This document shows positions 16,298 through 24,868 of a stretch of DNA of 64,000 nt, piece by piece. The stretch comes from Lentisphaerota bacterium (GTDB lineage: Bacteria > Verrucomicrobiota > Lentisphaeria > Victivallales > Victivallaceae). A program made the translations under genes and the position numbers. The notes under the pieces were generated by a model. The model did not search any database, was not told where the DNA came from, and worked only from the letters and a program-made list of their open reading frames with translations. Position 1 is the stretch's first letter. The number at the start of each line of letters is the position of its first letter. Location: assembly GCA_015061575.1 (NCBI GenBank), contig SUWF01000006.1:1-64000 (forward strand), written 5' to 3'.

Positions 16298-17285
16298 CAA
16301 GCTGCTGATCACCATTTTGTGCAGTATCCTGCTGTTCTGCACAGCATTTACCCACGTTCTGCCGGCAGCACCGTTCAAAGACAGTACCGGATTCACCTGC
16401 GAATATGTGTCAGGACGCAAATATTACCGGGCGTATGATATAGCCCGTCACATGCGGCTGCGGATCGTTAAACAAAACAAACGCTACGAGCTTTATGGAG
16501 CGGCCGGAAAAATGGTTTTCAACCCCGATAAACGCTACGGCAGCTTCAATAATGTGGTGATCAATTTTAATTTTGCTCCGGTGGAAAAATATGGGCAGTT
16601 GTATATAAGTTCGAGTGATTTTTTCAGCCATGTGCAAGTATTGTTCAATCCCCGGAGTCTGCGTCCGGTCGGCGTGCGCACTATCCTGATCGATCCGGGG
16701 CACGGCGGCAGCGACCGGGGGGCCGCCGGACAGCGCTACACCGAAAAAGCTTTGACTTTACAAGTGGCCAAACGTCTGCAGCGTATCTTGAGCAAGATGG
16801 GCTACCGGGTGCTGATGACCCGGGTAAATGACCGGCGCATTGAACTCAGCGACCGGGCCCGTGCCAGCAACAATGCCAGGGCCGATTTGTTTATATCCAT
16901 CCACATGAATGCAGCGTCAAACCGTTCAGTCAGCGGTATCGAAACCTTTGCTTTGACCGTGCCGGGAGCGCCCTCCAGCGGCGGCAGCAAAGTACAATAC
17001 ACACAATACCCCGGCAATGCGGCGGTCAACAACTCCATGTCTTTGGCCTGGAACGTACAGCACGAACTTGTCCGCAACCTCCGGGGCAATGACCGGGGCG
17101 TAAAACAGGCCCGTTTTGTGGTCTTGCGGGAAACCCGCTGCCCGGCAATATTAGTGGAGTGCGGATTTATTTCCAACCGCAAAGAAGAAAACAAATTGGG
17201 CAATGCCTCATATCAGGAAAATCTGGCCGTGGCCATTGCCCGGGGGGTATATAACTATCACCGCAATCTGCGCATCAGACAATAA
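16290..17285 (+). CDS. N-acetylmuramoyl-L-alanine amidase (AmiC-type, exported)
   Basis: A 331-residue exported zinc amidase that cuts the bond between MurNAc and L-Ala in peptidoglycan, usually during cell separation. Residues 1-25 are a signal peptide (LLITILCSILLFCTAFTHVLPA). Residues 30-120 are an uncharacterised N-terminal domain, perhaps targeting. Amidase_3 follows from about 128, with zinc/catalytic residues in LIDPGHGGSDRG, the Glu of YTEKAL, ISIHMNA and LVECGF. The ATG lies inside the thiD end (8-base overlap) with AGAAAGG upstream. A longer frame beginning at 16131 lies inside thiD and is rejected. Confidence 0.93.
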   Translation: MPDKLLITILCSILLFCTAFTHVLPAAPFKDSTGFTCEYVSGRKYYRAYDIARHMRLRIVKQNKRYELYGAAGKMVFNPDKRYGSFNNVVINFNFAPVEKYGQLYISSSDFFSHVQVLFNPRSLRPVGVRTILIDPGHGGSDRGAAGQRYTEKALTLQVAKRLQRILSKMGYRVLMTRVNDRRIELSDRARASNNARADLFISIHMNAASNRSVSGIETFALTVPGAPSSGGSKVQYTQYPGNAAVNNSMSLAWNVQHELVRNLRGNDRGVKQARFVVLRETRCPAILVECGFISNRKEENKLGNASYQENLAVAIARGVYNYHRNLRIRQ

Positions 17286-17287
17286 AA

Positions 17288-17327
17288 TAAGCTGTCTGCA
17301 CCGGGAAAAATCCCGGGCGGCAGCTTA
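17288..17327. terminator. Bidirectional terminator hairpin
   Basis: TAAGCTG (17288-17294) pairs with CAGCTTA (17321-17327), and an inner CCGGGA/TCCCGG stem closes an A-rich loop. It separates the convergent amidase gene and the 212-residue gene and has AAAATTT on one side and TTATTTTATT on the other strand. Confidence 0.65.
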
Positions 17328-17386
17328 AAATTTGCTGTATCCTGTCAACCGCCGTTTTATCTTCCGGCAGCCGCACAGGTTATTTT

Positions 17387-18025
17387 TTACTTGCCGACCG
17401 ACTTCAGTACAAGATTGCTCAGCTGCAAACCGCCGGGATTCACTCCGCTTACGGCAATACGCATCAAGCTGGCATCCGCCAGATCGCTGTTGATCCGGGC
17501 GACTTCCTTATTGTTCCAGCTTACGACATAAAGCGACTTGGTGCGGGTAACGCGCAACACCCCTTTGGCGGGGGCTTTTACGGTAACGGGAGTGCTTTTC
17601 AGCAGCTGGCTCTGATGGCCCTGACGGCCGGAAACCTTGAATTTTTTACCGTCTTCACTGCCGGCAAGATTCACCCGGAAAAAGCTTTCGCCATTGGCGT
17701 TGGATACTGATATAGTGTAGCCGCCGGAAATTTCGCCCTTGCCGGAAAGATACTGAACATTGCAGGTAAATTCCAAATCGCCGCCGATTTCGCCAATGAA
17801 CCGGTCATAGGAGGCGTTGGCCCCGGCTTTAGCGTTTTTCAAGCCATTGATCGTCAGAGTGTTGTTTTTCACTGTGCTGTCAATAGTATCGCACTTTTCC
17901 TGCCAGAAGATCTGCCACTCGTCAGCCAGTTTGCTGCCGTTGAATTTTTCGACAAACTCCGCACTCCCAACGCTGCCGGCAGCAGCGGCCAGCAGCGTTA
18001 CTGCGCTGAATATAAATTTATTCAT
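17387..18025 (-). CDS. Exported single-domain beta-sandwich protein
   Basis: A 212-residue protein with a signal peptide (about residues 1-22, ending GSVGSA-EF). The rest looks like one concanavalin/LamG-like sandwich: FVEKFNGSKLADEWQIFW at the start and VLRVTRTKSLYVVSWNNKEVARI near the end, as in DUF1080-like sugar-binding folds. The same layout (DNF-GG-F-W start, ER-GNKYTF-NG end) occurs twice in the neighbour upstream, so they are probably homologous. The start codon overlaps the upstream stop by four bases (ATGA), so translation is coupled. A carbohydrate-binding accessory role is inferred. Third gene of the minus-strand operon that begins at 21471. Confidence 0.75.
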   Translation of the reverse strand: MNKFIFSAVTLLAAAAGSVGSAEFVEKFNGSKLADEWQIFWQEKCDTIDSTVKNNTLTINGLKNAKAGANASYDRFIGEIGGDLEFTCNVQYLSGKGEISGGYTISVSNANGESFFRVNLAGSEDGKKFKVSGRQGHQSQLLKSTPVTVKAPAKGVLRVTRTKSLYVVSWNNKEVARINSDLADASLMRIAVSGVNPGGLQLSNLVLKSVGK

Positions 18026-20559
18026 TCAGCACTCCCTTCCAAGCGGAACAGCAGACCGCCGCCGGGCGGCAGATCGACTTTGACCTTGGAGGAACCCAGC
18101 TTGCTCCAAGTGCCTTTGAGCGCATCAAAGCGTTCCAGATTGCCCGGCGCAGTCAAAGTGGTGGAAACCGCATCTTTGTAGTCAATATTGACCACCAGCA
18201 CATGAGTAGCTTTATTGTTTTTGCCGAAGTAACCAAGTACATAACCGGTGATACGGGGCAGCACTTTGGAGGCGTTGTTGGCAATATTGTTGTCGTAGCT
18301 CGGAGCAACGGTACCCTGAGGTTTATTTTCCAGTTTAGGTTCCAGCTGGAAGATGCCGTTTTCGGGCAAAACTTCCACACCGAAGGGGATCGTGCCGGTG
18401 TGATAGGCAGCAATGGACTTCAAATCCATAAGTTCAGTAGCGATCGCCACAAATGCCCGGTTGAGCGTTTTGGCTTCTTCGTACAAATGAGTGGTTTTCT
18501 GCGTAGCATAGTCACGCATACCGCCCCGGTGCCCCCGCCAGCTGTAGACATAGCAGCTCAAGCCCTGTGAGCCGTAAGCCAGCGACGAGTAAGCCAGATA
18601 GCGGTACTCTGCCGCCGTCGGGATGCGGTGGATCGGCCGCCAACTGCAAGCCTGCACAATGTTCATGGAAGGAATGTTGCGCTGCAATGCCGCTTTGCGG
18701 ATGACCGCCTGATTGTTGAAGAAGTTGGCACTGTCGCCATTGACCCGCAAGTGGTAGGCATCGTAGCTCAACAGCTGGGGAGTCAAACGGGTGCAATAAT
18801 CTTCGATGTGCGCAGCATAGGCTTCCATCTTATCCAGACCACGGTTTTCGCCGAAAAACTGCATATTGCTGGCGCCCATGGGGTACATATTGTTGAAATG
18901 CAGCACTTCCGGAGCATTTTCTTTCATAAAATTGACCCGGGCCTGCGCCTTCAGCATCCGCTTGCCGTAGCCGGGTTCGTCACCACAGCTTACGCCCAGC
19001 AACGCCGGGTGGAACCGTACACTTTCCAGCCAGCACTTGAGCTTGACCGCATCCGCCGGCTTGCGGGGATCGCCGGGCATCCAGAGCATCCCCCGGATAC
19101 CATATTTGTGCATGATATCCAAATCAAACATATTTTTGCCGAAAGCCACATTGAATCCGGCGGCGGCCAGTTCTTTGGCAAATTCTTCGCTCATATCCGG
19201 CCCGGCCCAGTACCAGATGATCGGCTTGGTGTGTTTCCAGGTGGTGCGGGCTGGCTTGCGGGGGGGCGGCAGCGGAGCAACTCCGGGACAGAAAGCGATT
19301 TCCCGGATGTAAACATTTATTTCGTGCGCCGGCGGGATATTTTTCTTGGCATTCCCGGCATAACCTCTTTTGCTGTAGATCAGCCGCAGCGCTGCGGCCG
19401 GAGCATCGGACCCTTTGCCGACGATAAACTTCCAATCCCGTATCCGGACGGTATATTCGCCGTTGCGCCGTTCAATAAGCAGCTTGCCTCCAGCTTTGAA
19501 CGGCATGGCAAACATGGTTTTGGCCCGTTCTTCGCCAATGCTGCCCAGCGCCTGCGCAGCTCCGGCGACCCAGGTATCATGCAGACCGCCTTCGACCAAC
19601 ACTTTGCCGTTGTTGTCCAGAACCTGCAGCACAACTTCGCCCATGGCGGCTTTACTGATTTGATCCCAATCCATATCAATTGCGGCGGTAAAATCGCCGC
19701 TGCAAGGTTCAAGCTTGCGCTCCATAACAACTTCTGCAGCACCGACTTTTTGGGGCGTCCCCGTAAAACCTTCGATCGCCAGAACGCCGTTCTGGAATTT
19801 GCTGTTCAAACCGCTGGCGCCGGAAACACTGACCATCCGCCAATCATTCCAGAAGTTGTCAGCAGCCTTAGCGCTGACTTTTGCCGCCCGGTCAAAGGTT
19901 TTGATCTGAACATTTTTGACCTCAAAAGTACCAAAATGGCTGGGGGGCAGTTTATCGTTGCCTTTGTAGCGGCTGTGCTGGAACTGCAACCGGAATTTGG
20001 TGATCGTATCCGCATCAGCCAGAAAATCATACATCACACTGCCATTGCAGCTGAATGTATACTTATTGCCGCTGCGTTCCATGGCAAATACCGCTTCGCC
20101 CGAATTTTTCAATCGGTTTTTGCCCTTGCGCTTGGTTTTGGGCGTAGGCTTGACAACGCCGTATGCCAGTGCGCCCTGCGCAATCCAGCTGTCCAGCAAG
20201 CCGCATTCAGCAATAACTTTATTGTCATCGCCCAATGCCTGCAGCGATACGATCCCCATGAAAGCGGCATCTTTGAGGTCAAAATTCAGCGTAAAACCGG
20301 CCGCAAAATCGCCGCTGATATTTTCAACTTTGCGCTCATAGCTTACGATATTGATTTTCTTGAGATTTTCGGCTGTAAAACCGGAAATTTTAACCCCGCC
20401 GGAGGGATTTTCCGCAAAAGCCAGATCCTTTGCGCCCAGCGCAACGATTTTCTGCCAATCGCCGGAAAACTTTCCGCCGGTAAAATTATCAGACACCTCC
20501 AATGCCGACACCCCTGCAGCACCTAACAGTGCAGCAGCCAACAACCAACTTTTTTTCAT
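18022..20559 (-). CDS. Large exported protein: two beta-sandwich domains plus glycoside-hydrolase-like barrel
   Basis: An 845-residue exported protein. Residues 1-19 are a signal peptide (ALLGAAGVSA-LE). Residues 20-220 and 230-420 are two similar sandwich domains, each with a W and ER-G-KY/YTVRI pattern. Residues 430-760 look like a TIM barrel: PIIWYWAGPDMSEEFAKELA, GMLWMPGDP, and GVSCGDEPGYGKRML near residue 525, where the D-E pair could be catalytic. A small C-terminal beta domain ends the protein. I cannot assign a GH family. It follows a pseudopilin gene by 42 bases and overlaps the next gene by four bases. Polysaccharide degradation is inferred from architecture and context. Confidence 0.78.
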   Translation of the reverse strand: MKKSWLLAAALLGAAGVSALEVSDNFTGGKFSGDWQKIVALGAKDLAFAENPSGGVKISGFTAENLKKINIVSYERKVENISGDFAAGFTLNFDLKDAAFMGIVSLQALGDDNKVIAECGLLDSWIAQGALAYGVVKPTPKTKRKGKNRLKNSGEAVFAMERSGNKYTFSCNGSVMYDFLADADTITKFRLQFQHSRYKGNDKLPPSHFGTFEVKNVQIKTFDRAAKVSAKAADNFWNDWRMVSVSGASGLNSKFQNGVLAIEGFTGTPQKVGAAEVVMERKLEPCSGDFTAAIDMDWDQISKAAMGEVVLQVLDNNGKVLVEGGLHDTWVAGAAQALGSIGEERAKTMFAMPFKAGGKLLIERRNGEYTVRIRDWKFIVGKGSDAPAAALRLIYSKRGYAGNAKKNIPPAHEINVYIREIAFCPGVAPLPPPRKPARTTWKHTKPIIWYWAGPDMSEEFAKELAAAGFNVAFGKNMFDLDIMHKYGIRGMLWMPGDPRKPADAVKLKCWLESVRFHPALLGVSCGDEPGYGKRMLKAQARVNFMKENAPEVLHFNNMYPMGASNMQFFGENRGLDKMEAYAAHIEDYCTRLTPQLLSYDAYHLRVNGDSANFFNNQAVIRKAALQRNIPSMNIVQACSWRPIHRIPTAAEYRYLAYSSLAYGSQGLSCYVYSWRGHRGGMRDYATQKTTHLYEEAKTLNRAFVAIATELMDLKSIAAYHTGTIPFGVEVLPENGIFQLEPKLENKPQGTVAPSYDNNIANNASKVLPRITGYVLGYFGKNNKATHVLVVNIDYKDAVSTTLTAPGNLERFDALKGTWSKLGSSKVKVDLPPGGGLLFRLEGSAE

Positions 20560-20601
20560 TAACGAGATCCTTTCATTTGATAAAAAATCCTCTAAATACT
20601 T

Positions 20602-21471
20602 TTATTCACTTAAACCCTGGCGGAACGGCTTGTTATTATTTTTGTTGATCTGATCGGTGGAAATCACATCCACATGGCCGTCAACAAAACAAGCAGGAAC
20701 CGCTTTTTTATCGCCGTGATAAATATTCAATGCATTATCTCCATCCCAGTCCATACTGCCGCGGGAAGCAGTAGCACTGCTGGTTTTAGTATCATTCATC
20801 TTGCAGCAGACATGGGCCAGCATCTCAGACGGGGTTTCAATACTTGCCAGCGTCCGGGGTTTATAAGTAGCATTTACCCAGGAGTACCCCAGCCAGACAT
20901 TCTGGGCATAATTGCATCCCTGCAGACCGAATTGGCCGCGATTATAAAAATCACTGGCCTCCGGTACAGGCGGTGCCCAGGTTTCGGCCGGGCAGCGGAA
21001 ATTGTACATTGCATCGTTTTCGTTACCATTGATGGAGCCCTTTTTCCGGTAAGCAAAACTATTTCCCTCATAAGTGTAGCCCAGATACCCGCCGATAAAG
21101 TTCGGATACCAACGGCCGTTGCCTTTTTCCGTATCCCGGGCCGAATAACACCATTCGGCATTGTCTGAACTGTAAAGCGGAATACAGTTGCCGATGGATT
21201 TGAGCTGAGAAATACAACTGGCTGTCTTGGCCCGTTCGCGCGCCGCCGAAAGCGCCGGCAGCAGCATTGCCGCCAGAATCGCAATAATGGCAATTACAAC
21301 CAAAAGTTCAATAAGGGTAAAGCGTGCTTTACCCTGCCCATGGGCAGGATTTTTGCGGCCGCAGCAGAGCTGTGCCTGTTTCACCGGAATTTCACTCAAC
21401 ATCTCTGCGGTAAAATACTTTGACTTAACATTAACTCCCAGCTGGATACAACTTTCACAAAAAAACCCCAT
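20602..21471 (-). CDS. Pseudopilin-like protein with prepilin cleavage/methylation start
   Basis: A 289-residue type II secretion/type IV pilin-like protein. The prepilin motif [20 protein letters not shown] is preceded by about 50 residues, far longer than a normal 5-25 residue leader. The start at 21471 has AAAGGG upstream; an internal ATG (residue 24, near 21402) would still leave a long leader. After the hydrophobic helix and [10 protein letters not shown] comes a Cys-rich extracellular domain. The C-terminal end [18 protein letters not shown] is close to the H-X9-DG element (spacing 11). It is the first gene of an operon with two exported carbohydrate-type proteins, behind a consensus promoter. 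Confidence 0.88.
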   Translation of the reverse strand: MGFFCESCIQLGVNVKSKYFTAEMLSEIPVKQAQLCCGRKNPAHGQGKARFTLIELLVVIAIIAILAAMLLPALSAARERAKTASCISQLKSIGNCIPLYSSDNAEWCYSARDTEKGNGRWYPNFIGGYLGYTYEGNSFAYRKKGSINGNENDAMYNFRCPAETWAPPVPEASDFYNRGQFGLQGCNYAQNVWLGYSWVNATYKPRTLASIETPSEMLAHVCCKMNDTKTSSATASRGSMDWDGDNALNIYHGDKKAVPACFVDGHVDVISTDQINKNNNKPFRQGLSE

Positions 21472-21527
21472 AAAAATGCCCTTTTTTTTAGGTTTATAGT
21501 TTAACAGCGCCTAACAGCATATAATAC

Positions 21528-21556
21528 ATTATAACATAAAACCATCACTTTGTCAA
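21528..21556 (-). promoter_or_regulatory. Full-consensus sigma70 promoter
   Basis: On the minus strand TTGACA (21551-21556), a 17-nt spacer and TATAAT (21528-21533) match the bacterial consensus at all twelve positions. It lies 57 nt before the pseudopilin start and would drive the three-gene operon 21471-17387. Confidence 0.8.
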
Positions 21557-21691
21557 GAGTACCAACGTCAAAAATCCGAAAAAAATCCGCCGGCAGCTTG
21601 ACACAGTTTATATCCGGAATTAAATTATTTACCGCAGATAAAACATAGTATTCACCGTTTAAAATACAGGAAAAATCAACCATGGCCGTTA

Positions 21692-22219
21692 ATGAAACTC
21701 TTTGACAAATACTTCCAGCCTTATGCGGAATACTGTTTGCGGACAACTTTTTCGGAAGATGAATTGAAAGAAGCTCTTGCCAAAGAATGTCCGGCAACAT
21801 CGGATATTCTCTCGTGGCAGGCTTTTAAAGCCGCAATGGGTTTGAGCAAGACAATTGTGTTTTCCTGCAACCCGGATGATCCGCTGCATTTGCATCCGAT
21901 CAAAGCATACCGTAACACTTCCCGGGGAGATATATTCATCCGGTGCAAAAAAGCATCGGACGAAGAAACGATTTTGCATATTTCAATCGCTCAAAGCGGA
22001 AAATACAAATACCTGTTGTACGGAATTTGTATCTTTGCCCTGTTCTGGGGGATTGGTGCATCGTTTGTTATTTGGTGGGGAATATTTCTTTCTGTAATTT
22101 TTATCGGACTTGTTTTCATCATCTTGGAGTCTTGCCACGCTATGGCGATGGATGAAGTTCCGCAAATCCGGCAGGACTTTGAATACATGTTGCGAATGTT
22201 GGAAAGAAAAGATCGTTGA
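21692..22219 (+). CDS. Small membrane protein of unknown function
   Basis: Not recognised. The 175 residues have a soluble N-terminal part (about 1-108) followed by two closely spaced hydrophobic segments (about 109-126 and 128-147: YLLYGICIFALFWGIGA, then WWGIFLSVIFIGLVFIIL) and a short charged tail, suggesting an inner-membrane hairpin with both ends in the cytoplasm. Codon use fits a real gene, but the ribosome site before the ATG is weak. It stands alone between two divergent loci. Confidence 0.6.
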   Translation: MKLFDKYFQPYAEYCLRTTFSEDELKEALAKECPATSDILSWQAFKAAMGLSKTIVFSCNPDDPLHLHPIKAYRNTSRGDIFIRCKKASDEETILHISIAQSGKYKYLLYGICIFALFWGIGASFVIWWGIFLSVIFIGLVFIILESCHAMAMDEVPQIRQDFEYMLRMLERKDR

Positions 22220-22384
22220 GCTTTTTACATAATGACAGATTTGAGCAAAGCAAATTGCTTAAAAACTAACCGCTGACTGTGGATTTTCTGCCCGCCATTT
22301 TATCCTTCTGCAGCTGAACTGCCAAGCCGGACGATGGACGCATACTCCAAAGTCATATTGTCCAGTTTTTTATTAAAATATTTA

Positions 22385-22413
22385 TTGCATACCCGGATGT
22401 TGAGGAGTATATT
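22385..22413 (+). promoter_or_regulatory. Sigma70-type promoter of the pyruvyl transferase-AraC pair
   Basis: TTGCAT (22385-22390), 17-nt spacer, TATATT (22408-22413), 40 nt before the ATG at 22454. Confidence 0.65.
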
Positions 22414-22453
22414 ATAATCGTTTGATCGATTTTACATATAATAAGGATGGTTG

Positions 22454-23827
22454 ATGTTGAAGATAAACTGCCGCCAGTTGCCGAAAAACGGAATAAACAG
22501 ATTTCTGTTCAAACTGGGGATCGTAATTATCATATTATCCATGTTGCCTGCTCTGCTGATGGCCGCTGCTGACCGCAGCGTGACTGCCGCCGGAGCTGCC
22601 GACAGTCAGCTTAAACATCAAAAAGAAAGTGTGAAAACTCCGATGAAAAAAATCCGGATCCTGCTGCGGGACTTCCGCAAAGTTGTCAAAGATGGCCAAG
22701 TGGTCAACTTTAATATCGGCACCACCGCCCACGGCCCGGGGGCGATCACGGTGCTGGAAAAGTTTGTGCCGGAGTGTGAAGTTATTGTCTGGGCTACGGC
22801 TCCGCTTTCGGAACCCATGCAGCGGATGATGCAGCGGCGTTTTCCGGAAGTTAAAATCGTTTACGGCCGTCTGGACGAAGGAACTCCGGCGGTGGAAGCG
22901 GCGGCCCGCTGGTGCGACTTGCTGCTGATCGGGCCGGGTACCGGTATTGCGGTGCATCGGGATGTGGAGGCGTTTACCCGTTTTTGCGACAAACCTTACG
23001 CCGCTGCCGGGATCGGCTTTGCCGCCAAAGATGTGGCAAAAATGCGCCGGAGCGATTTTATATTTTTACGGGATACGGTTGCGCTGGCGGCGGCAGAAAA
23101 AGCGGAACTGGGCGTGCCCACAGCGTTCGTACCCGATGGAGCTTTTCTCTTTGATGCTGCCGACGATACCGGAGCGGCGGAATTTATGCGGCGGCACGGT
23201 TTGGAAAATGGCAAATTCGTCTGCTGTCTGCCCCGCTACCGCTATACGCCAACGTGGGAATTTTGCCCGGGCGAAACTTATCCGGAAGATCGCATAGCTT
23301 ACAATAAAAGCATGGTCAGGCAGGATATGGAACCACTGGTGAAAGCCGCCTGCCGTGTGGTGCGGGAAAAAGGTTGGAAGGTGCTGCTTTCGCCCGAAAC
23401 TGAACCGGCGATCCGGCTTTGTAAAAATGAACTTTTGAGCATGTTTCCAGCGGATGTCAAACCCTTTATCGTAGTGCCGGATCATTTTTGGGAAGCCGAT
23501 CTGGCGTTGGGTGTATACAAGCAAAGCCGGGGCTTGTTCGGCATAGAAATGCACTCGCAAGTCATGGCCGTCGGCAACGGTATACCGGCCATGGTCTGCC
23601 GCACCAAAGAATTTGGCAGCAAAAGCCAAATGTGGGTCGATATCGGTCTGAAGGATTGGCTCTTTGACTTTGATCTGCCCGGCGACCGGGAGCGTTTTCC
23701 CGAAGCAGTCATGCAAATGCTGAATAATGAAGAAGATTCGGCAAAACAAATAAAACACGCCCAAAGTATATTGCAGGAGCGGTTTGAATTTTTCGGCAAC
23801 TTTATGCGTGAGCATTACGGCAAATGA
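22454..23827 (+). CDS. Polysaccharide pyruvyl transferase-like protein with N-terminal membrane/export segment
   Basis: A 457-residue protein whose residues from about 64 match the polysaccharide pyruvyl transferase (CsaB) fold: an N-terminal Rossmann-like half, LLIGPGTGIAVHRD, a DTVALAAAEK segment, and a C-terminal half ending with GIEMHSQVMAVGNGIPAM, the family's donor-site region. Such enzymes add ketal pyruvate to surface glycans in the cytoplasm. Oddly, residues 15-37 form a hydrophobic segment (LGIVIIILSMLPALLMAA) followed by a linker, which would export or anchor it. ATG at 22454 has AAGGA six bases upstream; an internal ATG at 22643 would make only the soluble domain. Followed by an AraC-type regulator. 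Confidence 0.8.
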   Translation: MLKINCRQLPKNGINRFLFKLGIVIIILSMLPALLMAAADRSVTAAGAADSQLKHQKESVKTPMKKIRILLRDFRKVVKDGQVVNFNIGTTAHGPGAITVLEKFVPECEVIVWATAPLSEPMQRMMQRRFPEVKIVYGRLDEGTPAVEAAARWCDLLLIGPGTGIAVHRDVEAFTRFCDKPYAAAGIGFAAKDVAKMRRSDFIFLRDTVALAAAEKAELGVPTAFVPDGAFLFDAADDTGAAEFMRRHGLENGKFVCCLPRYRYTPTWEFCPGETYPEDRIAYNKSMVRQDMEPLVKAACRVVREKGWKVLLSPETEPAIRLCKNELLSMFPADVKPFIVVPDHFWEADLALGVYKQSRGLFGIEMHSQVMAVGNGIPAMVCRTKEFGSKSQMWVDIGLKDWLFDFDLPGDRERFPEAVMQMLNNEEDSAKQIKHAQSILQERFEFFGNFMREHYGK

Positions 23828-23867
23828 TGCTGCAGCCGGGTAAAGATTTTTTCCGGAGGTCATGACT

Positions 23868-24680
23868 ATGGATTACTTCAAAGATTTACAGTTTATTCAA
23901 GGTGCCAATTTGCCTGACCGCCGGTCGTATCACGCCTTGCGGACGTTTGATAATTACTACACGATCCACTATTGTCATGCCGGAGAGTTTTTTCTGCAAG
24001 TCGATGACAGTGCCGAACTTGCCAGCAGTATGCCATGTGCATTTCTGGCCTTTCCCGGAGCAAAATTCACTTATGGCAATCCGCATGAGCCTTATCACCA
24101 TCTTTACGTCTGCTTCCGGGGGGAGCTGGCGGAAACGTGGCGGGCCGGAGGGCTTTTGCGCTGTCTGCGTAAAGATATGCTGATACCGATTTTCAACTCG
24201 GCGGATTTTTTCAATAAATTCGCCCGGCTGATCCAGCTTTTGCAGTCGCCGCACCGCAACCGCAGCCATGCCCGGGCGGTACTGCTGCTGGCGGAACTTT
24301 TGCTGCAGATGGCCGAACAACAGCAGCAGCACTTCAACCGCAGCAATCCCTTTGCGCCAAAAATGAACGATTTGATAAAGAAAATCCACCGGACTCCGGA
24401 ACAGGAGTGGGATTTCCGGCACGAAGCAAAGCAAATGAATATTTCTTACTCATATTTCCGCAAAGTCTTTGAAGAACTCTACCAGGAACCGCCCCACCAC
24501 TATCTGCTGCAATGCCGTTTGCAAAAAGCAGAATATTTATTGATAGACAACGAGTTGACAATATACGAAGTTGCGTTGGCTTGTGGTTTTCAGGACGAAT
24601 TTTATTTTTCAAGACTGTTCCGGAAAAACTATGGTGTTTCGCCTCTGAAATACCGCAAAGAACGCCTGATCGAACTGTAA
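23868..24680 (+). CDS. AraC family transcriptional regulator
   Basis: A 270-residue regulator. Residues 1-150 form a cupin-like sensor domain (HYCHAGEFFLQVD, AFPGAKFTYG). Residues from about 172 hold two helix-turn-helix units of the AraC/XylS type: QMNISYSYFRKVFEELYQ then LTIYEVALACGFQDEFYFSRLFRKNYGVSPLKYRK. An ATG at 23862 lies only 2 bases from GGAGG; the ATG at 23868 is 8 bases away and preferred. It is 40 bases after the pyruvyl transferase-like gene and upstream of a phosphatase/GH locus, which it may control in response to a sugar. The effector is unknown. Confidence 0.9.
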   Translation: MDYFKDLQFIQGANLPDRRSYHALRTFDNYYTIHYCHAGEFFLQVDDSAELASSMPCAFLAFPGAKFTYGNPHEPYHHLYVCFRGELAETWRAGGLLRCLRKDMLIPIFNSADFFNKFARLIQLLQSPHRNRSHARAVLLLAELLLQMAEQQQQHFNRSNPFAPKMNDLIKKIHRTPEQEWDFRHEAKQMNISYSYFRKVFEELYQEPPHHYLLQCRLQKAEYLLIDNELTIYEVALACGFQDEFYFSRLFRKNYGVSPLKYRKERLIEL

Positions 24681-24797
24681 AAAAATCCGGAACCAGCACC
24701 GCATTGATCCTGTTGCTGACCGATGCTCAATATGTTGATTTATAAGGATGTTATACTGTAAAAAGTTATTTTGTCCATATTTTTATTAAATTATACA

Positions 24798-24826
24798 TTG
24801 TACATTGCCGGAATTTTGAGTATATT
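24798..24826 (+). promoter_or_regulatory. Sigma70-type promoter of the phosphatase-pseudopilin-GH locus
   Basis: TTGTAC (24798-24803), 17-nt spacer, TATATT (24821-24826), 42 nt before the ATG at 24869. Confidence 0.65.
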
Positions 24827-24868
24827 TGCAGCAAACGAATATGAAGATGATAAAGGAAGATGGGTTTT

